DNA of 64,000 bases from Lewinellaceae bacterium SD302 (GCA_002591745.1 PDLQ01000009.1:62001-126000); one strand, 5' to 3'. Numbered from the stretch's first letter, positions 1 to 8,793 are shown. Notes: generated from the letters alone by a model not told the origin. Made by a program: numbers and translations.

Positions 1-1043
1 TGGCCCTGGTTGTTCCAACCGACGGTAAAGCGCTCACGGAACTGAGTCGTGCCCCAATCAGCAGCGGCAATTCCTTCCTGTGCGCTAACTAGTGCGTCAT
101 GAGTCCAAAAGGCTCTTGCGATGATTTCCGCACCAGAGGGCAATTGATGGCGTAGAGATAGATTAACATCAGCTAGTTCCGGCAGGATACCATTTTTTAA
201 ATTGTTTTTACTAAACAGACTGATTAGGCTTAAGGGCGCCGCCCGTAATCCAATGGCAACCGCCGTGCGCTCGCTTTTCCTCCACGGACCATTCATGTAA
301 AAGCCGGTGTTGATGGGGCCGATGCTCAATTTTTTATCCCTTTCCGTAAAGCTGGGCAATTTCGTCGTCGCATCCAGCAAGGCACTGATGCCACTGCCTT
401 TTTCCAAAGGGGCGGCAATTTTATGTACAGTGAAGCTTTTGAGTACATCGGCGTTGAATACGGAGAATAGCGGACCGACGTGGGTTTCATTATAAATGGG
501 TACGCCGTCTAACAGCGTCAGGTTTTCTCCAGGTAAGCCTCCTCTAATGTGAAGACGGCTGTTGGCTTCTCCCCCGCTTTCTACGCCTGCGATGCGTAAT
601 GCAGCCCGCAAAGGATCTGCTTCTCCAAAAAGTGCCGGAACTGATTTTATGTCACTTTCATCTAATGTGGCAATCGAACCACTCGTGCGACGCCGTTTGG
701 CCGTCACCGAAATAGTGGAAATGGCGTTGTTGGATGGAGCTAGATTAACCTCCCCATTTAACGGCAAGTCCTGTGCGAAGATAGTATCCTCTACGTAGGC
801 TACATGGCTAGTGATCCAATACCGTGATGTGTTTTCGGCCAGTTTAATTACACCTTGCTCATTGCTGAGGGAGACGATATTATTTTTCGCATCAAAAACA
901 TATACGTCAATTACTGGCAACAGCGTAACACTGTCCAATAGCTTCAATGTAATACTATCTGATTTTTGAGTTTGTAAGCTATTACAAACCAACAGAACTA
1001 AAACTAAAAAACAGAACTTCTTAAGAAAAGAATTCCTCTTCAT
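1..1043 (-). CDS. TonB-dependent receptor, N-terminal part (cut by window edge)
   Basis: The frame is open from the window edge back to an ATG at 1041-1043, giving the first 347 residues. Residues 1-24 form a basic start plus a hydrophobic core (signal peptide). Residues about 28-105 look like the carboxypeptidase-like regulatory domain often found in front of Bacteroidota receptors, and about 118-230 are the plug: it contains LHIRGG (165-169) and LLDGVPIYN (177-185), which match the plug signature of the family. Such proteins are 22-strand outer-membrane barrels that import ligands with TonB energy; the barrel lies outside the window, so the substrate cannot be inferred. No SusD-type partner is visible. 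A long hairpin lies just upstream of the start (1060-1126). Confidence 0.85.
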   Translation of the reverse strand, partial: MKRNSFLKKFCFLVLVLLVCNSLQTQKSDSITLKLLDSVTLLPVIDVYVFDAKNNIVSLSNEQGVIKLAENTSRYWITSHVAYVEDTIFAQDLPLNGEVNLAPSNNAISTISVTAKRRRTSGSIATLDESDIKSVPALFGEADPLRAALRIAGVESGGEANSRLHIRGGLPGENLTLLDGVPIYNETHVGPLFSVFNADVLKSFTVHKIAAPLEKGSGISALLDATTKLPSFTERDKKLSIGPINTGFYMNGPWRKSERTAVAIGLRAAPLSLISLFSKNNLKNGILPELADVNLSLRHQLPSGAEIIARAFWTHDALVSAQEGIAAADWGTTQFRERFTVGWNNQG

Positions 1044-1059
1044 CCAATAAATATTAAAC

Positions 1060-1126
1060 GGATTCTTTGCACAAGAAAGAAATTGACTTCCTATTATTTC
1101 TTCACGCAAAGAATCCGAAACTATTA
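1060..1126 (-). terminator. Long hairpin between the lipoprotein gene and the receptor start
   Basis: GGATTCTTTGC at 1060-1070 pairs perfectly with GCAAAGAATCC at 1116-1126, and the interior adds A/T-rich pairing (AGAAA with TTTCT). On the minus strand it lies directly after the stop of the lipoprotein gene and ends 16 nt before the receptor ATG. There is no clear U-tract after it, so it may be a terminator, an mRNA-end stabiliser or a leader element for the receptor. Confidence 0.5.
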
Positions 1127-1133
1127 AAAAGAT

Positions 1134-2269
1134 TTAAAAATCGTTATAGCCCAAACTCGAACAAGTATATGGACAACAGGCAAATACAAACATGCCGGAA
1201 AATTCGTCACTTCTCACTCCGCTAGTAATATATTCAGCGTCATAATCATAAATAGCATCAAGTGCACCAGATTGATAAAAACTCATGTAGAAGTAAGTAG
1301 TATTATATGGATTTGTAGTACTAGTTATAGTTCTAACATTATTACTACTCCAGCCAGTACCTCCAGTTGCATTTGCAATCTGTGATTGAATCCCCCAGCC
1401 AAAAGTAAAAGTCATATCGGTTTTCGCTCTGGTGCCTTGCCTCCAATTATTTCCAATACTTGCACGGGCCCATGATCTTTGTTCGCAGTGAGCACGATAC
1501 CAGTATTGATAATTTGTGGGTTGGCCAGTAACTTGATCAAAAAGTAATTTCACACCAACTCTAACACCACCAAGAGTTGTAACCTTATGGTCACTGATCT
1601 CCACGCTTTCGGCAAACCTTTGAATAGCATTTGGCTGACCCGAAGGACGCGAGCAAATAGATCGACCGGATCCTAGCTGCAGACTATTATAATTAATGAC
1701 AATTACGCCAGCTTCTTCGTCAGTTTCAATTGGAAGATTTAAATAGTCGACCTGAATACTTGACAAATAATGTATTTCACGGTCGGGTCTGTATACTATC
1801 TTATCATTTCCAATTACTACCGTCCCTCGCTCATTTAAGAGGGCTCTTTGAGTTCTATCAGCCAACTTAAAAAATGGAAGTTCGTTATCAAGATATAACC
1901 ATTCACTATTCTCCGTAACAATAACCCGAAGCGCTTCGTAGTTTATGCTTCCATCATGATATGGAACAAGTAATTCATTCAGTGAGCGTCTCAGGGAAAC
2001 GAAAGAAGATTTCTTTTCTATTTGGTCAAGTTGCTCTTCTGAAACTCTCCGATGCTCGGTAGACGTAACAGCCTCTTCCGTTGCGAGGTAAGTATCCAAG
2101 TCAGGGAAATGCAAAATTCCGTCAACGACTGGAATATCAATTTTGTCATTCAATATTTCGAAAGAAACTACTTCAGTTTTTTCGGCCGGGGGGGGGGGGG
2201 ACCCCATTCTTCTTTTTGGCATCCGGACAGCGCCAGAAGAAAAGTTGTAAAATAAATTAAATATCTCAT
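1134..2269 (-). CDS. Secreted lipoprotein, frameshifted at a poly-C tract
   Basis: The visible long frame starts at 2222 without a signal peptide, but an ATG at 2267-2269 in another frame encodes a clean lipoprotein signal with lipobox ALSGC followed by QKEEWGPPPP. That frame runs into 13 consecutive C (2188-2200 on the plus strand as G) and then stops; past the tract the other frame continues for about 350 residues. One extra C (14) or two fewer (11) would join them into a 378-residue lipoprotein. I do not recognise the mature protein; the C-terminal third is rich in Tyr, Thr and Asn, with a CC-x3-C cluster close to the end. It is encoded just upstream of the TonB receptor on the same strand. 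Either the gene is phase-variable, or broken, or the tract length is a sequencing error. Confidence 0.7.
2188..2200. repeat. 13-base homopolymer (G on plus, C in the coding sense)
   Basis: A run of 13 identical bases in a sequence of roughly balanced composition. It sits about 25 codons into the lipoprotein gene, right after the lipobox cysteine region, and it separates the signal-peptide frame from the body frame. This is the usual position and form of slippage tracts that switch surface proteins on and off. Confidence 0.9.
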
Positions 2270-2455
2270 GTGAAAATGGATTAGCGAAACTACACCTAAT
2301 GCTTACATATCATGTGAATTAAACGATCTAGGGTTTTAGTTTCAGGTTAAGAATATCTTACACGTATCTTGTTTCGTCTCATCTAATTGCCATACAATAT
2401 TAGGATATTCACCAAGGAAAATAAAATTTGCGGTCTATTGATATTTGTCAAAAAT

Positions 2456-2467
2456 GCGCGTACGCGC
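2456..2467. promoter_or_regulatory. Perfect 12-bp palindrome GCGCGTACGCGC
   Basis: Self-complementary over 12 bp in the 329-bp gene-free stretch 2270-2598, which is otherwise AT-rich and holds no credible gene. Purpose unknown; it could be an operator for the divergent lipoprotein and marC genes. Confidence 0.35.
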
Positions 2468-2524
2468 GAGATTATTTAACATAAAGTGTTTCCAACAATA
2501 AACAGCTAATTAACATTGATCTGG

Positions 2525-2541
2525 ATTTCACTAAGTGAAAT
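2525..2541. promoter_or_regulatory. Operator-like dyad ATTTCACT-A-AGTGAAAT
   Basis: Two perfect 8-bp arms around a single base, 58 bp before the marC start codon. The size and symmetry fit a dimeric transcription-factor site. No regulator gene is adjacent, so the ligand protein is unknown. Confidence 0.45.
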
Positions 2542-2598
2542 TCAAACTAGCAATCCTAATTTCATCTACTAATGCACTCTAATTAAGTATCAAATAAT

Positions 2599-3186
2599 AT
2601 GTCTATCCTCTCCACCGCTCTCCTGCTCTTCTTCATCCTGGACCCCTTGGGGAATGTCCCGCTGGTTTTAACCTTACTTAAGGATTATAGTAAGCAGCAA
2701 CGTCGCAAGATCGTTCTCCGTGAATGCCTGATCGGTCTGGTCATCCTCGTTTCCTTTCTATTCGGCGGCGAGGTTTTTCTGAACGTTTTTCACTTGGAAA
2801 CGGAGGCCGTGCGCATCGCCGGCGGCTTGATCTTCCTGCTCATAGGTTTGAAAATGGTATTTCCCAGTGCCGACGGTTCGCCGCTATTCCCGCCCGAAGA
2901 AGAGCCGCTGATCGTGCCGATAGCCTTACCCATGATCGCCGGCCCCAGCGCCCTGGCTACTTTGTTAGTCCTGAGCCATAATCATCCCGACGACCAAATG
3001 GGGCTGCTCTACGCTTTGCTCCTGGCCTGGTTGGTTTCCACCCTGATTCTCTTCGTTGCTCCGGTATTGTATAAAGTGCTGCGTAAAAAAGGACTCATTG
3101 CCCTGGAACGGTTGATGGGCATGCTACTACTGATCCTTTCCGTGCAAATGTTTATTGATGGAATTCGGGGAGTGTTGGGATCTTAA
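2599..3186 (+). CDS. MarC family integral membrane protein
   Basis: 195 residues, almost entirely hydrophobic, with six likely membrane helices. The DPLGNVP motif at residues 15-21 is the hallmark of the MarC / UPF0056 (YhgN) family, and a second half with PIALPMIAGPSA at about 106-117 repeats the family signature. Length is normal for the family (190-220). The transported substrate is not established for these proteins; the old link to multiple antibiotic resistance is not supported by later work. It is a stand-alone gene with a dyad upstream and simple repeats directly after its stop codon. Confidence 0.9.
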   Translation: MSILSTALLLFFILDPLGNVPLVLTLLKDYSKQQRRKIVLRECLIGLVILVSFLFGGEVFLNVFHLETEAVRIAGGLIFLLIGLKMVFPSADGSPLFPPEEEPLIVPIALPMIAGPSALATLLVLSHNHPDDQMGLLYALLLAWLVSTLILFVAPVLYKVLRKKGLIALERLMGMLLLILSVQMFIDGIRGVLGS

Positions 3187-3248
3187 TGATCTAATGAGAC
3201 AATGATCTAATGAGACAATGAGACAATGAGACAATGAGACAATGAGCT
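3185..3248. repeat. Tandem array of eight 8-bp units (AATGAGAC type)
   Basis: Eight consecutive 8-mers: five exact AATGAGAC, two AATGATCT and one AATGAGCT. The array begins inside the marC stop codon and lies between two convergent genes. The remaining gene-free stretch to 3413 shows nothing else. Confidence 0.9.
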
Positions 3249-3413
3249 ACTGATAAAATGATTTAATCGGGGCCAGCTTACTTCGTTTCAGGGAATCACC
3301 GTCTGCTTCTTGAATCATCATTCGCTAAGGATAACGTATCAAAGAGTAATTAAGATTGAAGCTCGTCGAAGCGCTCCACTAGATCATTACTCATTAGATC
3401 AAAATCATTTGAC

Positions 3414-4928
3414 TTAGGCCACGTAACGGCTATTCCCCCTACCCTTCTTCCTGCCGCGGTCACGATTTCCTCCTCGCCGCTTACCATTCTTGCTCCACTT
3501 TTCAGTGGGTACGATCGCTTTTGGGTAATGGCCGCCGATCTTGACGCCATATTCCTCCTGTACGTGAGGCGGCATCTGATCCGGCTTGTGAATCCACTCG
3601 GCGGGCAGAGTTGCCAGTTCGGGGCACCAGAGTTTGACGTACTCTCCCTTCGGATCATAGCGCTCCGCCTGGCTGAGAATGTTGAAATAGCGGTCTTCCC
3701 GCGGGTCGGATCCTATGCCGGCCACGTAATTCCAGTTGCACCAATTACTGGTCACGTCGTAATCGGTCAGCACACTTTCAAAGTATTCGGCCCCCATTTG
3801 CCAGTTGAGGTGCAGGTCTTTAACCAGAAAGCTGGCCACGTTCTGGCGACCACGATTACTCATAAAACCGGTAGCGGCAATTTCCCGCATATTAGCGTCG
3901 ATGAAGGGAATACCCGTTTGTCCTTCGATCCACTTGTCCAGCAAACGGCGATCGTTGTGCCATCGGGGATTAACCGCTTCTTTGGGGCCGCCCTTCAGGA
4001 AAATCTTTTCGTCATACTTTTTGCCCTGTAAGCGAAAAAACTCCCGCCAGAGCAATTCGAAGAAAACCCAGTAAGTACTGTCATTACTCACCACCTCATC
4101 TTCAAACTGTTTGAGTTCATGGTAGATTCGCTTTGGACTCAGGCAACCCTGGGCCAGCCAGGCACTGAACTTGGTACTGTAATTTTTGCCGATCAGTCCG
4201 TTACGGGTTTCCTTGTAGTTTGCTACGGCCTCCGTATCAAAGAAGTATTCGTTGAGACGCGCCAATCCTTCGCTTTCGCCACCGGCAAAATGAATGGCGG
4301 CGCGTTCGTCGTGGACCGGCTCAGAGATACCGAAATCACTCAATGTTGGTGGTTCTCCGTAATCGACGTTATCCTCGATCAGGCGGGGAATACGTACCGG
4401 CGTCGGCAACGGATCTCGGACGGGGGTGATTTTCTCTACCTCTTTGCGAAAATTGGTGAATACGTCGGGCGTATGGGTAACCGGAAAAGGAAGATCGGAA
4501 GTATAGTAAAGCATCTTTCCCCGGCTGTAGCGGATTTCGCGACCGATGGTCCAGAGTTGTTGCTCCACGGCATCCTGTACTTTCAACTCCTCCTCGGTAC
4601 GTTCGCGGTTGCAGAAAACCCAACTGGCCCGGACCTCCAGTGTAAGGTCACGCAATATTTCTTCCGGCTTACCGATACGGATCAGTAAATCGTTTCCGCG
4701 TGACCGCAGGTTTTTTTTCAGCTCTACAACACTTTCCAGGATAAACTTCGCGCGGTGGCTACCGGTTTTGGGAAAACCGAATTTACGGGTCTGAGCCCCA
4801 AAAGTACGGGGGTCAAAAATATAGACGGGCAGCACCTCCTGGGCGTGCTCCAGGGCCTCGGTCAGGGCTTCGTTATCGTGGAGGCGAAGGTCCTGGCGGA
4901 ACCATACAATTGCGGCGCGTCTTCCCAT
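3414..4928 (-). CDS. DASH-type cryptochrome / photolyase
   Basis: 504 residues. N-terminal photolyase domain (about 5-135, starting AAIVWFRQDLRLHDN) followed by the all-helical FAD-binding domain (about 200-430) with WREFFRLQG at 294-302, GQTGIPFIDANMRE at 336-349, GFMSNRGRQNVASF at 354-367 and DVTSNWCNWNYVAGIGSDPR at 391-410, which are diagnostic for Cry-DASH. These enzymes bind FAD and a pterin antenna and repair cyclobutane dimers in single-stranded DNA using blue light, and some act as light sensors. After about residue 475 there is an Arg/Gly/Lys-rich tail (KRRGGNRDRGRKKGRG) that is disordered-looking and probably binds nucleic acid. Convergent with marC; monocistronic. Confidence 0.93.
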   Translation of the reverse strand: MGRRAAIVWFRQDLRLHDNEALTEALEHAQEVLPVYIFDPRTFGAQTRKFGFPKTGSHRAKFILESVVELKKNLRSRGNDLLIRIGKPEEILRDLTLEVRASWVFCNRERTEEELKVQDAVEQQLWTIGREIRYSRGKMLYYTSDLPFPVTHTPDVFTNFRKEVEKITPVRDPLPTPVRIPRLIEDNVDYGEPPTLSDFGISEPVHDERAAIHFAGGESEGLARLNEYFFDTEAVANYKETRNGLIGKNYSTKFSAWLAQGCLSPKRIYHELKQFEDEVVSNDSTYWVFFELLWREFFRLQGKKYDEKIFLKGGPKEAVNPRWHNDRRLLDKWIEGQTGIPFIDANMREIAATGFMSNRGRQNVASFLVKDLHLNWQMGAEYFESVLTDYDVTSNWCNWNYVAGIGSDPREDRYFNILSQAERYDPKGEYVKLWCPELATLPAEWIHKPDQMPPHVQEEYGVKIGGHYPKAIVPTEKWSKNGKRRGGNRDRGRKKGRGNSRYVA

Positions 4929-5049
4929 GTTTGTCTATTGCGTTCGATTAGTTACAAACCTAACTGAACAGGGTTGAAAGGGTTGAGCCGCAGGGGTGGT
5001 TTTTAAGGGTCAGCCGGCAGATATGACAGTCAGGTGGAAATAGAGCAAT

Positions 5050-5167
5050 GCTACTTTGAAGACATAATTGAATACGGACCGCTGCTCTTTAGCGTTTACG
5101 AAAAGAATCGCATAAAAGCGGCAGCCTGCAGCCTATTCTATGCCTTTCTTTTTGACTTCAAAGTAGC
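5050..5167. repeat. Two facing copies of the dispersed GCTACTTTG motif
   Basis: GCTACTTTG at 5050-5058 (plus) and at 5159-5167 (minus), both followed by AAG and an A-rich run, facing one another across about 100 bp. The minus-strand copy points at the cryptochrome start 231 bp away. The rest of the 4929-5205 gap shows no gene. Confidence 0.7.
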
Positions 5168-5205
5168 AAGGTTATAAACCAGCTTTAAATCCCCGCTAAT
5201 GACTA

Positions 5206-6447
5206 CTAGCGCAAAACCGTCACGCTACCGGACTGGACCAACTCATCCTCCTCGCAACGGAAAACGACTTTCCAGAGGTAGACGCCGGGATTGACATCTT
5301 CGCCCTGAAAAGTGGCGTCCCAGCGGCCGAAGCGATCTGCGGTGGCGAACATGCGGCCACCCCAACGATTGTAGACCTCGAAACTGATCACCTCGGAAAC
5401 AGCGAAAGGGTTACTGATGCCGAAAGTTTCATTGGCGGCCGGGCCGATGCCATTGGGTGTAAAAGCTTTGGGCAAAAAGACCTGAGAACAGTCAAGGTCG
5501 TCCGGATCAATGACTTGCAGGATAATGCTGTCCGTGGCGATACAGCTACTTTCGGCATCCTGGATAAGGACCTGAAAAGCCTGATCACCAGCTACCGAAG
5601 GGGTAATCGTCGGCTCGGAGATGGAGGGATCACTGATGTTGTCTACGGGCGTCCAGTTGTAAATGACCCCACAGGTAGAGTTCATCTCGATATCGAGGCT
5701 TTCCCCCAGGAAGAGGCGTTGATCCGGGTTGACGATCATATCGGGCGACAAATAGAGTTCATTGCGCTCCGTATCGGTTAAGACGCGGTTATAGATCCGG
5801 ATCTCGTCCATCAGTCCGGTGAAGGCCGTTTCGTTGGCACCCAGGCAATTAGCGGAACCGAAAGTAAGCTCACCACTGTTAAAAATGTCGATCCGGGAGG
5901 TACTTCCCTGCTCTCCGGCGAATTCATTATTGACGTATAACCGAACCCGGCGATTGTCACGTTCCAGTACGATGTGTTGCCAACAGCTGCCGTTGACGAT
6001 GCGGTAATCAACCCGCACCTCCTGATTGCCCTGGCGCAAATAAGCCGAAAGGGTGCGGGTAGTAGGTGCGTAGCGGATGTAAAATAATTGCTCAAAATCG
6101 CAGGCCGTATCCCGCTTGCTGATCAGATACTGGGTACCGTTGACGCCCACCGGCTTGAAGTAGAAACTGAGGGTGAAGTCCTCGGTATCAAACTCCCGGT
6201 TGATATTGTTGGAAGTACCGCCGGGGATACGAATGAAATCGTTGCCACCAAAGAGCTGCATGGCCTGCCCGCTAACACCGCAGGCAAACTCCGGTACGCC
6301 GCTGGGGATGCCACCGTTGGCACTATTGCCGGTGAGGTCGGAGAAATTACCGTCGAAATTATAGTGAGCTACCAGGCCGACGGTCGTTTGGGCACCGAGG
6401 GTTGAAAGTAAGAGTACAGCGGCAAGTAAAGTGAGTATTTTTCGCAT
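5206..6447 (-). CDS. Secreted LamG-domain protein with T9SS type B (CHU_C) sorting domain
   Basis: 413 residues from the ATG at 6445-6447, chosen because it opens a signal peptide (MRKILTLLAAVLLLSTLGAQ). Residues about 25-235 form a concanavalin A / LamG-like beta-sandwich (VAHYNFDGNFSDLTGN near its start and MDEIRIYNRVLTDTE near its end), a fold that binds sugars or proteins. A short PKD-like stretch with NPDQRLFLGESLDI follows. The last ~90 residues (AFTPNGIGPAANETF, then VYNRWG and GVYLWKV) are the gliding-motility-associated CHU_C domain, which sends proteins through the type IX system. Likely a cell-surface or released adhesin-like protein; ligand unknown. Confidence 0.88.
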   Translation of the reverse strand: MRKILTLLAAVLLLSTLGAQTTVGLVAHYNFDGNFSDLTGNSANGGIPSGVPEFACGVSGQAMQLFGGNDFIRIPGGTSNNINREFDTEDFTLSFYFKPVGVNGTQYLISKRDTACDFEQLFYIRYAPTTRTLSAYLRQGNQEVRVDYRIVNGSCWQHIVLERDNRRVRLYVNNEFAGEQGSTSRIDIFNSGELTFGSANCLGANETAFTGLMDEIRIYNRVLTDTERNELYLSPDMIVNPDQRLFLGESLDIEMNSTCGVIYNWTPVDNISDPSISEPTITPSVAGDQAFQVLIQDAESSCIATDSIILQVIDPDDLDCSQVFLPKAFTPNGIGPAANETFGISNPFAVSEVISFEVYNRWGGRMFATADRFGRWDATFQGEDVNPGVYLWKVVFRCEEDELVQSGSVTVLR

Positions 6448-6527
6448 ATGGCTTGGGGGAGACCACGCCTTTTGGGCGGGCCATAGATTAGACGATCCGG
6501 GGGGCGGATTTAGTATGGGCCGCAAAG

Positions 6528-6938
6528 TTAATCCAAAAAACGTTCCTTCCATTCGGGGCGGGGTAACCAACATTCTTCGCTACGACCAAACCAGCGGTAG
6601 CGATTGCGGGCCACAAAATCGTAAACAGCGTTGCGGATGAAGGCAGGTACGACCTTAAAAACGTTCGCCACGCTGTAGATGCCGCCCATGCTGGCTGCGG
6701 TCTCCAGGGCAGCCGTACTTTTTTGGTAGGCCTGCTTATTTTTGACGAGGACGATACTATCCAATGCGGCCGGATCCAATTTGAACTGTTCCTGTAAGCG
6801 CTGTCCGACCTCAGATTGCAGGCTGGCGAATCGAATCACCCCTTCTTTATCACGGGCCAGCACCCACTGCACTGCTCCGTTGCAGAGATTGCAATGACCG
6901 TCGAATAATAGCACCGGATGTTGATCAGTGGAAGTCAT
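6528..6938 (-). CDS. DCC family thiol-disulfide oxidoreductase-like protein (DUF393)
   Basis: 136 residues from the ATG at 6936-6938, which leads directly into the family core LLFDGHCNLCNGAVQWVL. CNLC is the CxxC pair and DGxCxxC the family signature; the C-terminal half contains YDFVARNRYRWFGR, typical of DCC proteins. A redox function in thiol-disulfide exchange is assumed from the fold but not proven. It lies 80 bp upstream of the LamG gene on the same strand, and its promoter side faces the MITE at 7062. Confidence 0.88.
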   Translation of the reverse strand: MTSTDQHPVLLFDGHCNLCNGAVQWVLARDKEGVIRFASLQSEVGQRLQEQFKLDPAALDSIVLVKNKQAYQKSTAALETAASMGGIYSVANVFKVVPAFIRNAVYDFVARNRYRWFGRSEECWLPRPEWKERFLD

Positions 6939-7061
6939 ATTAGCAGAACATGCGGGTACGCTTATGGTTGAGTCGATTAGGGATGCCGTACAATTAATCA
7001 AGCAGTTTTGGAGCAAGTCTTTTAGCACCCAACATCTTCTCGGGTTTTTCGTTATTCTTCA

Positions 7062-7253
7062 AGAGCTTGTTGGGAATTCAAGATTTGGCCTGCATGCACC
7101 AAATTTAATCCTGAACTGCATCGTTCGGTCAGTTACGTAGCTCAGCGGCCTTTGGGGTAGGGACCCTAAAGGTTTAGCAGGCTCCATCCTCTCTCTTTGT
7201 TCAAACTTAAATTCGCAAGCACTCGGCTCAAACCAGAATCCCCAACAAGCTCT
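7062..7253. mobile_element. MITE-like element C (192 bp)
   Basis: Bounded by 18-bp terminal inverted repeats with one mismatch: AGAGCTTGTTGGGAATTC at 7062-7079 and its complement ending at 7253. Inside is a strong hairpin (7149-7172, CCTTTGGGGT paired with ACCCTAAAGG). It encodes nothing. The termini match those of the two 157-bp elements at 18927 and 39307, but the interior is different. No clear target duplication could be read. It fills most of the gap between two divergent genes. Confidence 0.75.
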
Positions 7254-7276
7254 AAATCCTCAAATCCCTATTCCTC

Positions 7277-8008
7277 TTGTTCAAGATCGCCCACATCACG
7301 GATCTTCACCTCGGTCGGCCGGGGGAGCAATACCTGGAGCTCGATCTGCGCGGTCGCTTCTCCGCCGTACTGGAGCGGGTAGTTGAAAAAGACAAACCGG
7401 ATTTACTGGTCTTGGGGGGTGACTATTCTCTTCATAACCCAGATGTGGAAGCCTGTAAGTGGTTGCGTGACCAATTAGCGGCTACAAAGATTCCCTACTT
7501 TATACTTTCCGGCAACCACGACAGCAGTGGCGACCTGATTGACGTTTTTGATCACTCCAGTCTGGGTTACGGCAAACTATATTTCAAATACTCGGCCGGC
7601 GGTTATGACCACCTGGTGCTGGATAGTTGCCTGGGGGAGATCGACCGGGAACAACTCAATTGGCTGGAAAAATCTCTGGCCCGGGCCGAACGCCCGCTAC
7701 TCTGGATGCACCACCCCCCGGACCTCATGGGCGCTCCGTTCATGGACGGTCGCCACGCGCTCAAACAGCGGGAACCGTTACTACAGATTTTACACGCTTA
7801 TCAGAAACCACTTGACGTATTTTGTGGCCATTATCACGCAGCCATGGTCTGCACCAGCAAAAACCTGACCATCCACGCCGCACCACCCACCAGTTTCTAT
7901 ATTTGCCCCGGCTCTACGGTCTTCAAACAAGAAGAATACCCCCCCGGATATCAATTGGTCTTGTTGGGAAAAGAGCGGACAGTAGTGGTACCCCGGTACG
8001 TTAGATAA
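7277..8008 (+). CDS. Calcineurin-like metallophosphoesterase
   Basis: 243 residues. All metal-site motifs of the class III cyclic nucleotide phosphodiesterase / CpdA-like group are present: DLH (9-11), GGD (47-49), GNHD (79-82), a later HH pair in WMHHPP, and GHYH in FCGHYHA. Substrate may be cAMP, other cyclic nucleotides or a phosphoester; the window also encodes an adenylate cyclase at 56830. The only in-frame start is TTG at 7277; a stop lies at 7253-7255, exactly at the edge of MITE C, so the insertion may have removed the original upstream region. Translation efficiency may therefore be changed. Confidence 0.85.
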   Translation: MFKIAHITDLHLGRPGEQYLELDLRGRFSAVLERVVEKDKPDLLVLGGDYSLHNPDVEACKWLRDQLAATKIPYFILSGNHDSSGDLIDVFDHSSLGYGKLYFKYSAGGYDHLVLDSCLGEIDREQLNWLEKSLARAERPLLWMHHPPDLMGAPFMDGRHALKQREPLLQILHAYQKPLDVFCGHYHAAMVCTSKNLTIHAAPPTSFYICPGSTVFKQEEYPPGYQLVLLGKERTVVVPRYVR

Positions 8009-8098
8009 CCCATCAGCAATGATCAGCCTGCGGGTGGCCTGAAAGTAAACGGACAGCGTCAAAGACCGCTTTCATCCGCGTCCCCGCAATCAGCGTTA

Positions 8099-8515
8099 TC
8101 AAAAATCATCCAGTAAGTCATCTTCCGGTTTTAATATTATCCGTTCAGGTCGCGCCCGGTCGAACACCAAAATCAGCACGTAGCAAATTGCCATCGTGAG
8201 GGAAGCGATTACCCCAAGGTATGTTTCGTCAATGCCTAGTTCCGGTGCCGTGAAGTAACCCGCTACGCAACCCACGTAATAAATCAGGAAAATTACGCTC
8301 GCCAGCAGATATCCCCCCTGTATCTTACTGCCGCGTACCAGCCCGGCCACCGCCGAAAGCAATTGAAACACTCCCAGAAAGAAGAGGCCGAGAAACGCCA
8401 GAATGAGCGTATCCGAATCTTCCGGATCAACGAAAGTGGCAAAGGCGATCGCTACGATCATTACCATGCTGATAACGATTGCCGCGATCCTTCGTTTTGA
8501 AATTTCAAGCCCCAT
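8099..8515 (-). CDS. Small four-helix membrane protein of unknown function
   Basis: 138 residues with four predicted membrane helices (about 10-28, 36-59, 68-88, 99-118) and an acidic cytoplasmic tail ending in EDDLLDDF. I do not recognise a family. It is convergent with the phosphoesterase and stands alone; 278 bp separate its start from the nitroreductase. Confidence 0.7.
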   Translation of the reverse strand: MGLEISKRRIAAIVISMVMIVAIAFATFVDPEDSDTLILAFLGLFFLGVFQLLSAVAGLVRGSKIQGGYLLASVIFLIYYVGCVAGYFTAPELGIDETYLGVIASLTMAICYVLILVFDRARPERIILKPEDDLLDDF

Positions 8516-8619
8516 ACTTAATTGTTTTTTAGGAACGTCAATTTAATGAGTCTCCGATTTGCGTCTTGCCCTCACTGCCCTGAATTTCTTGGCCGAAATC
8601 CTCATGTAGCTAGGTGGTG

Positions 8620-8639
8620 TCTGGGGTAGGGGCCCTAGA
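8620..8639. repeat. Hairpin related to the interior of MITE C
   Basis: TCTGGGG and CCCTAGA form a 7-bp stem (one G-T pair). The surrounding bases (GTAGCT before, GGGGTAGGG inside, TAGC after) resemble the hairpin region 7136-7178 of MITE C. No terminal inverted repeats were found, so this may be a decayed relative. Confidence 0.35.
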
Positions 8640-8793
8640 TACATAGCATAATCGTTTTCCACTAATCATTCAGAACTCTGATTACTGCGTCTCAATCAGG
8701 AAATTTATTAAATCGTCGTTCCTCACCAAATGTAAGCAAACGGTACAACTACCTTTACGGTGCCGCGTTAACATTTTAAATCATCAGACCAGC

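Noticed and set aside
1-2269. Polysaccharide utilisation locus
   Set aside because: There is a TonB receptor and a lipoprotein, but the lipoprotein lacks SusD features and no glycoside hydrolase is near.
3185-3248. Regular short repeats as a possible CRISPR array
   Set aside because: Units are 8 bp, contiguous, without spacers; no cas genes nearby.
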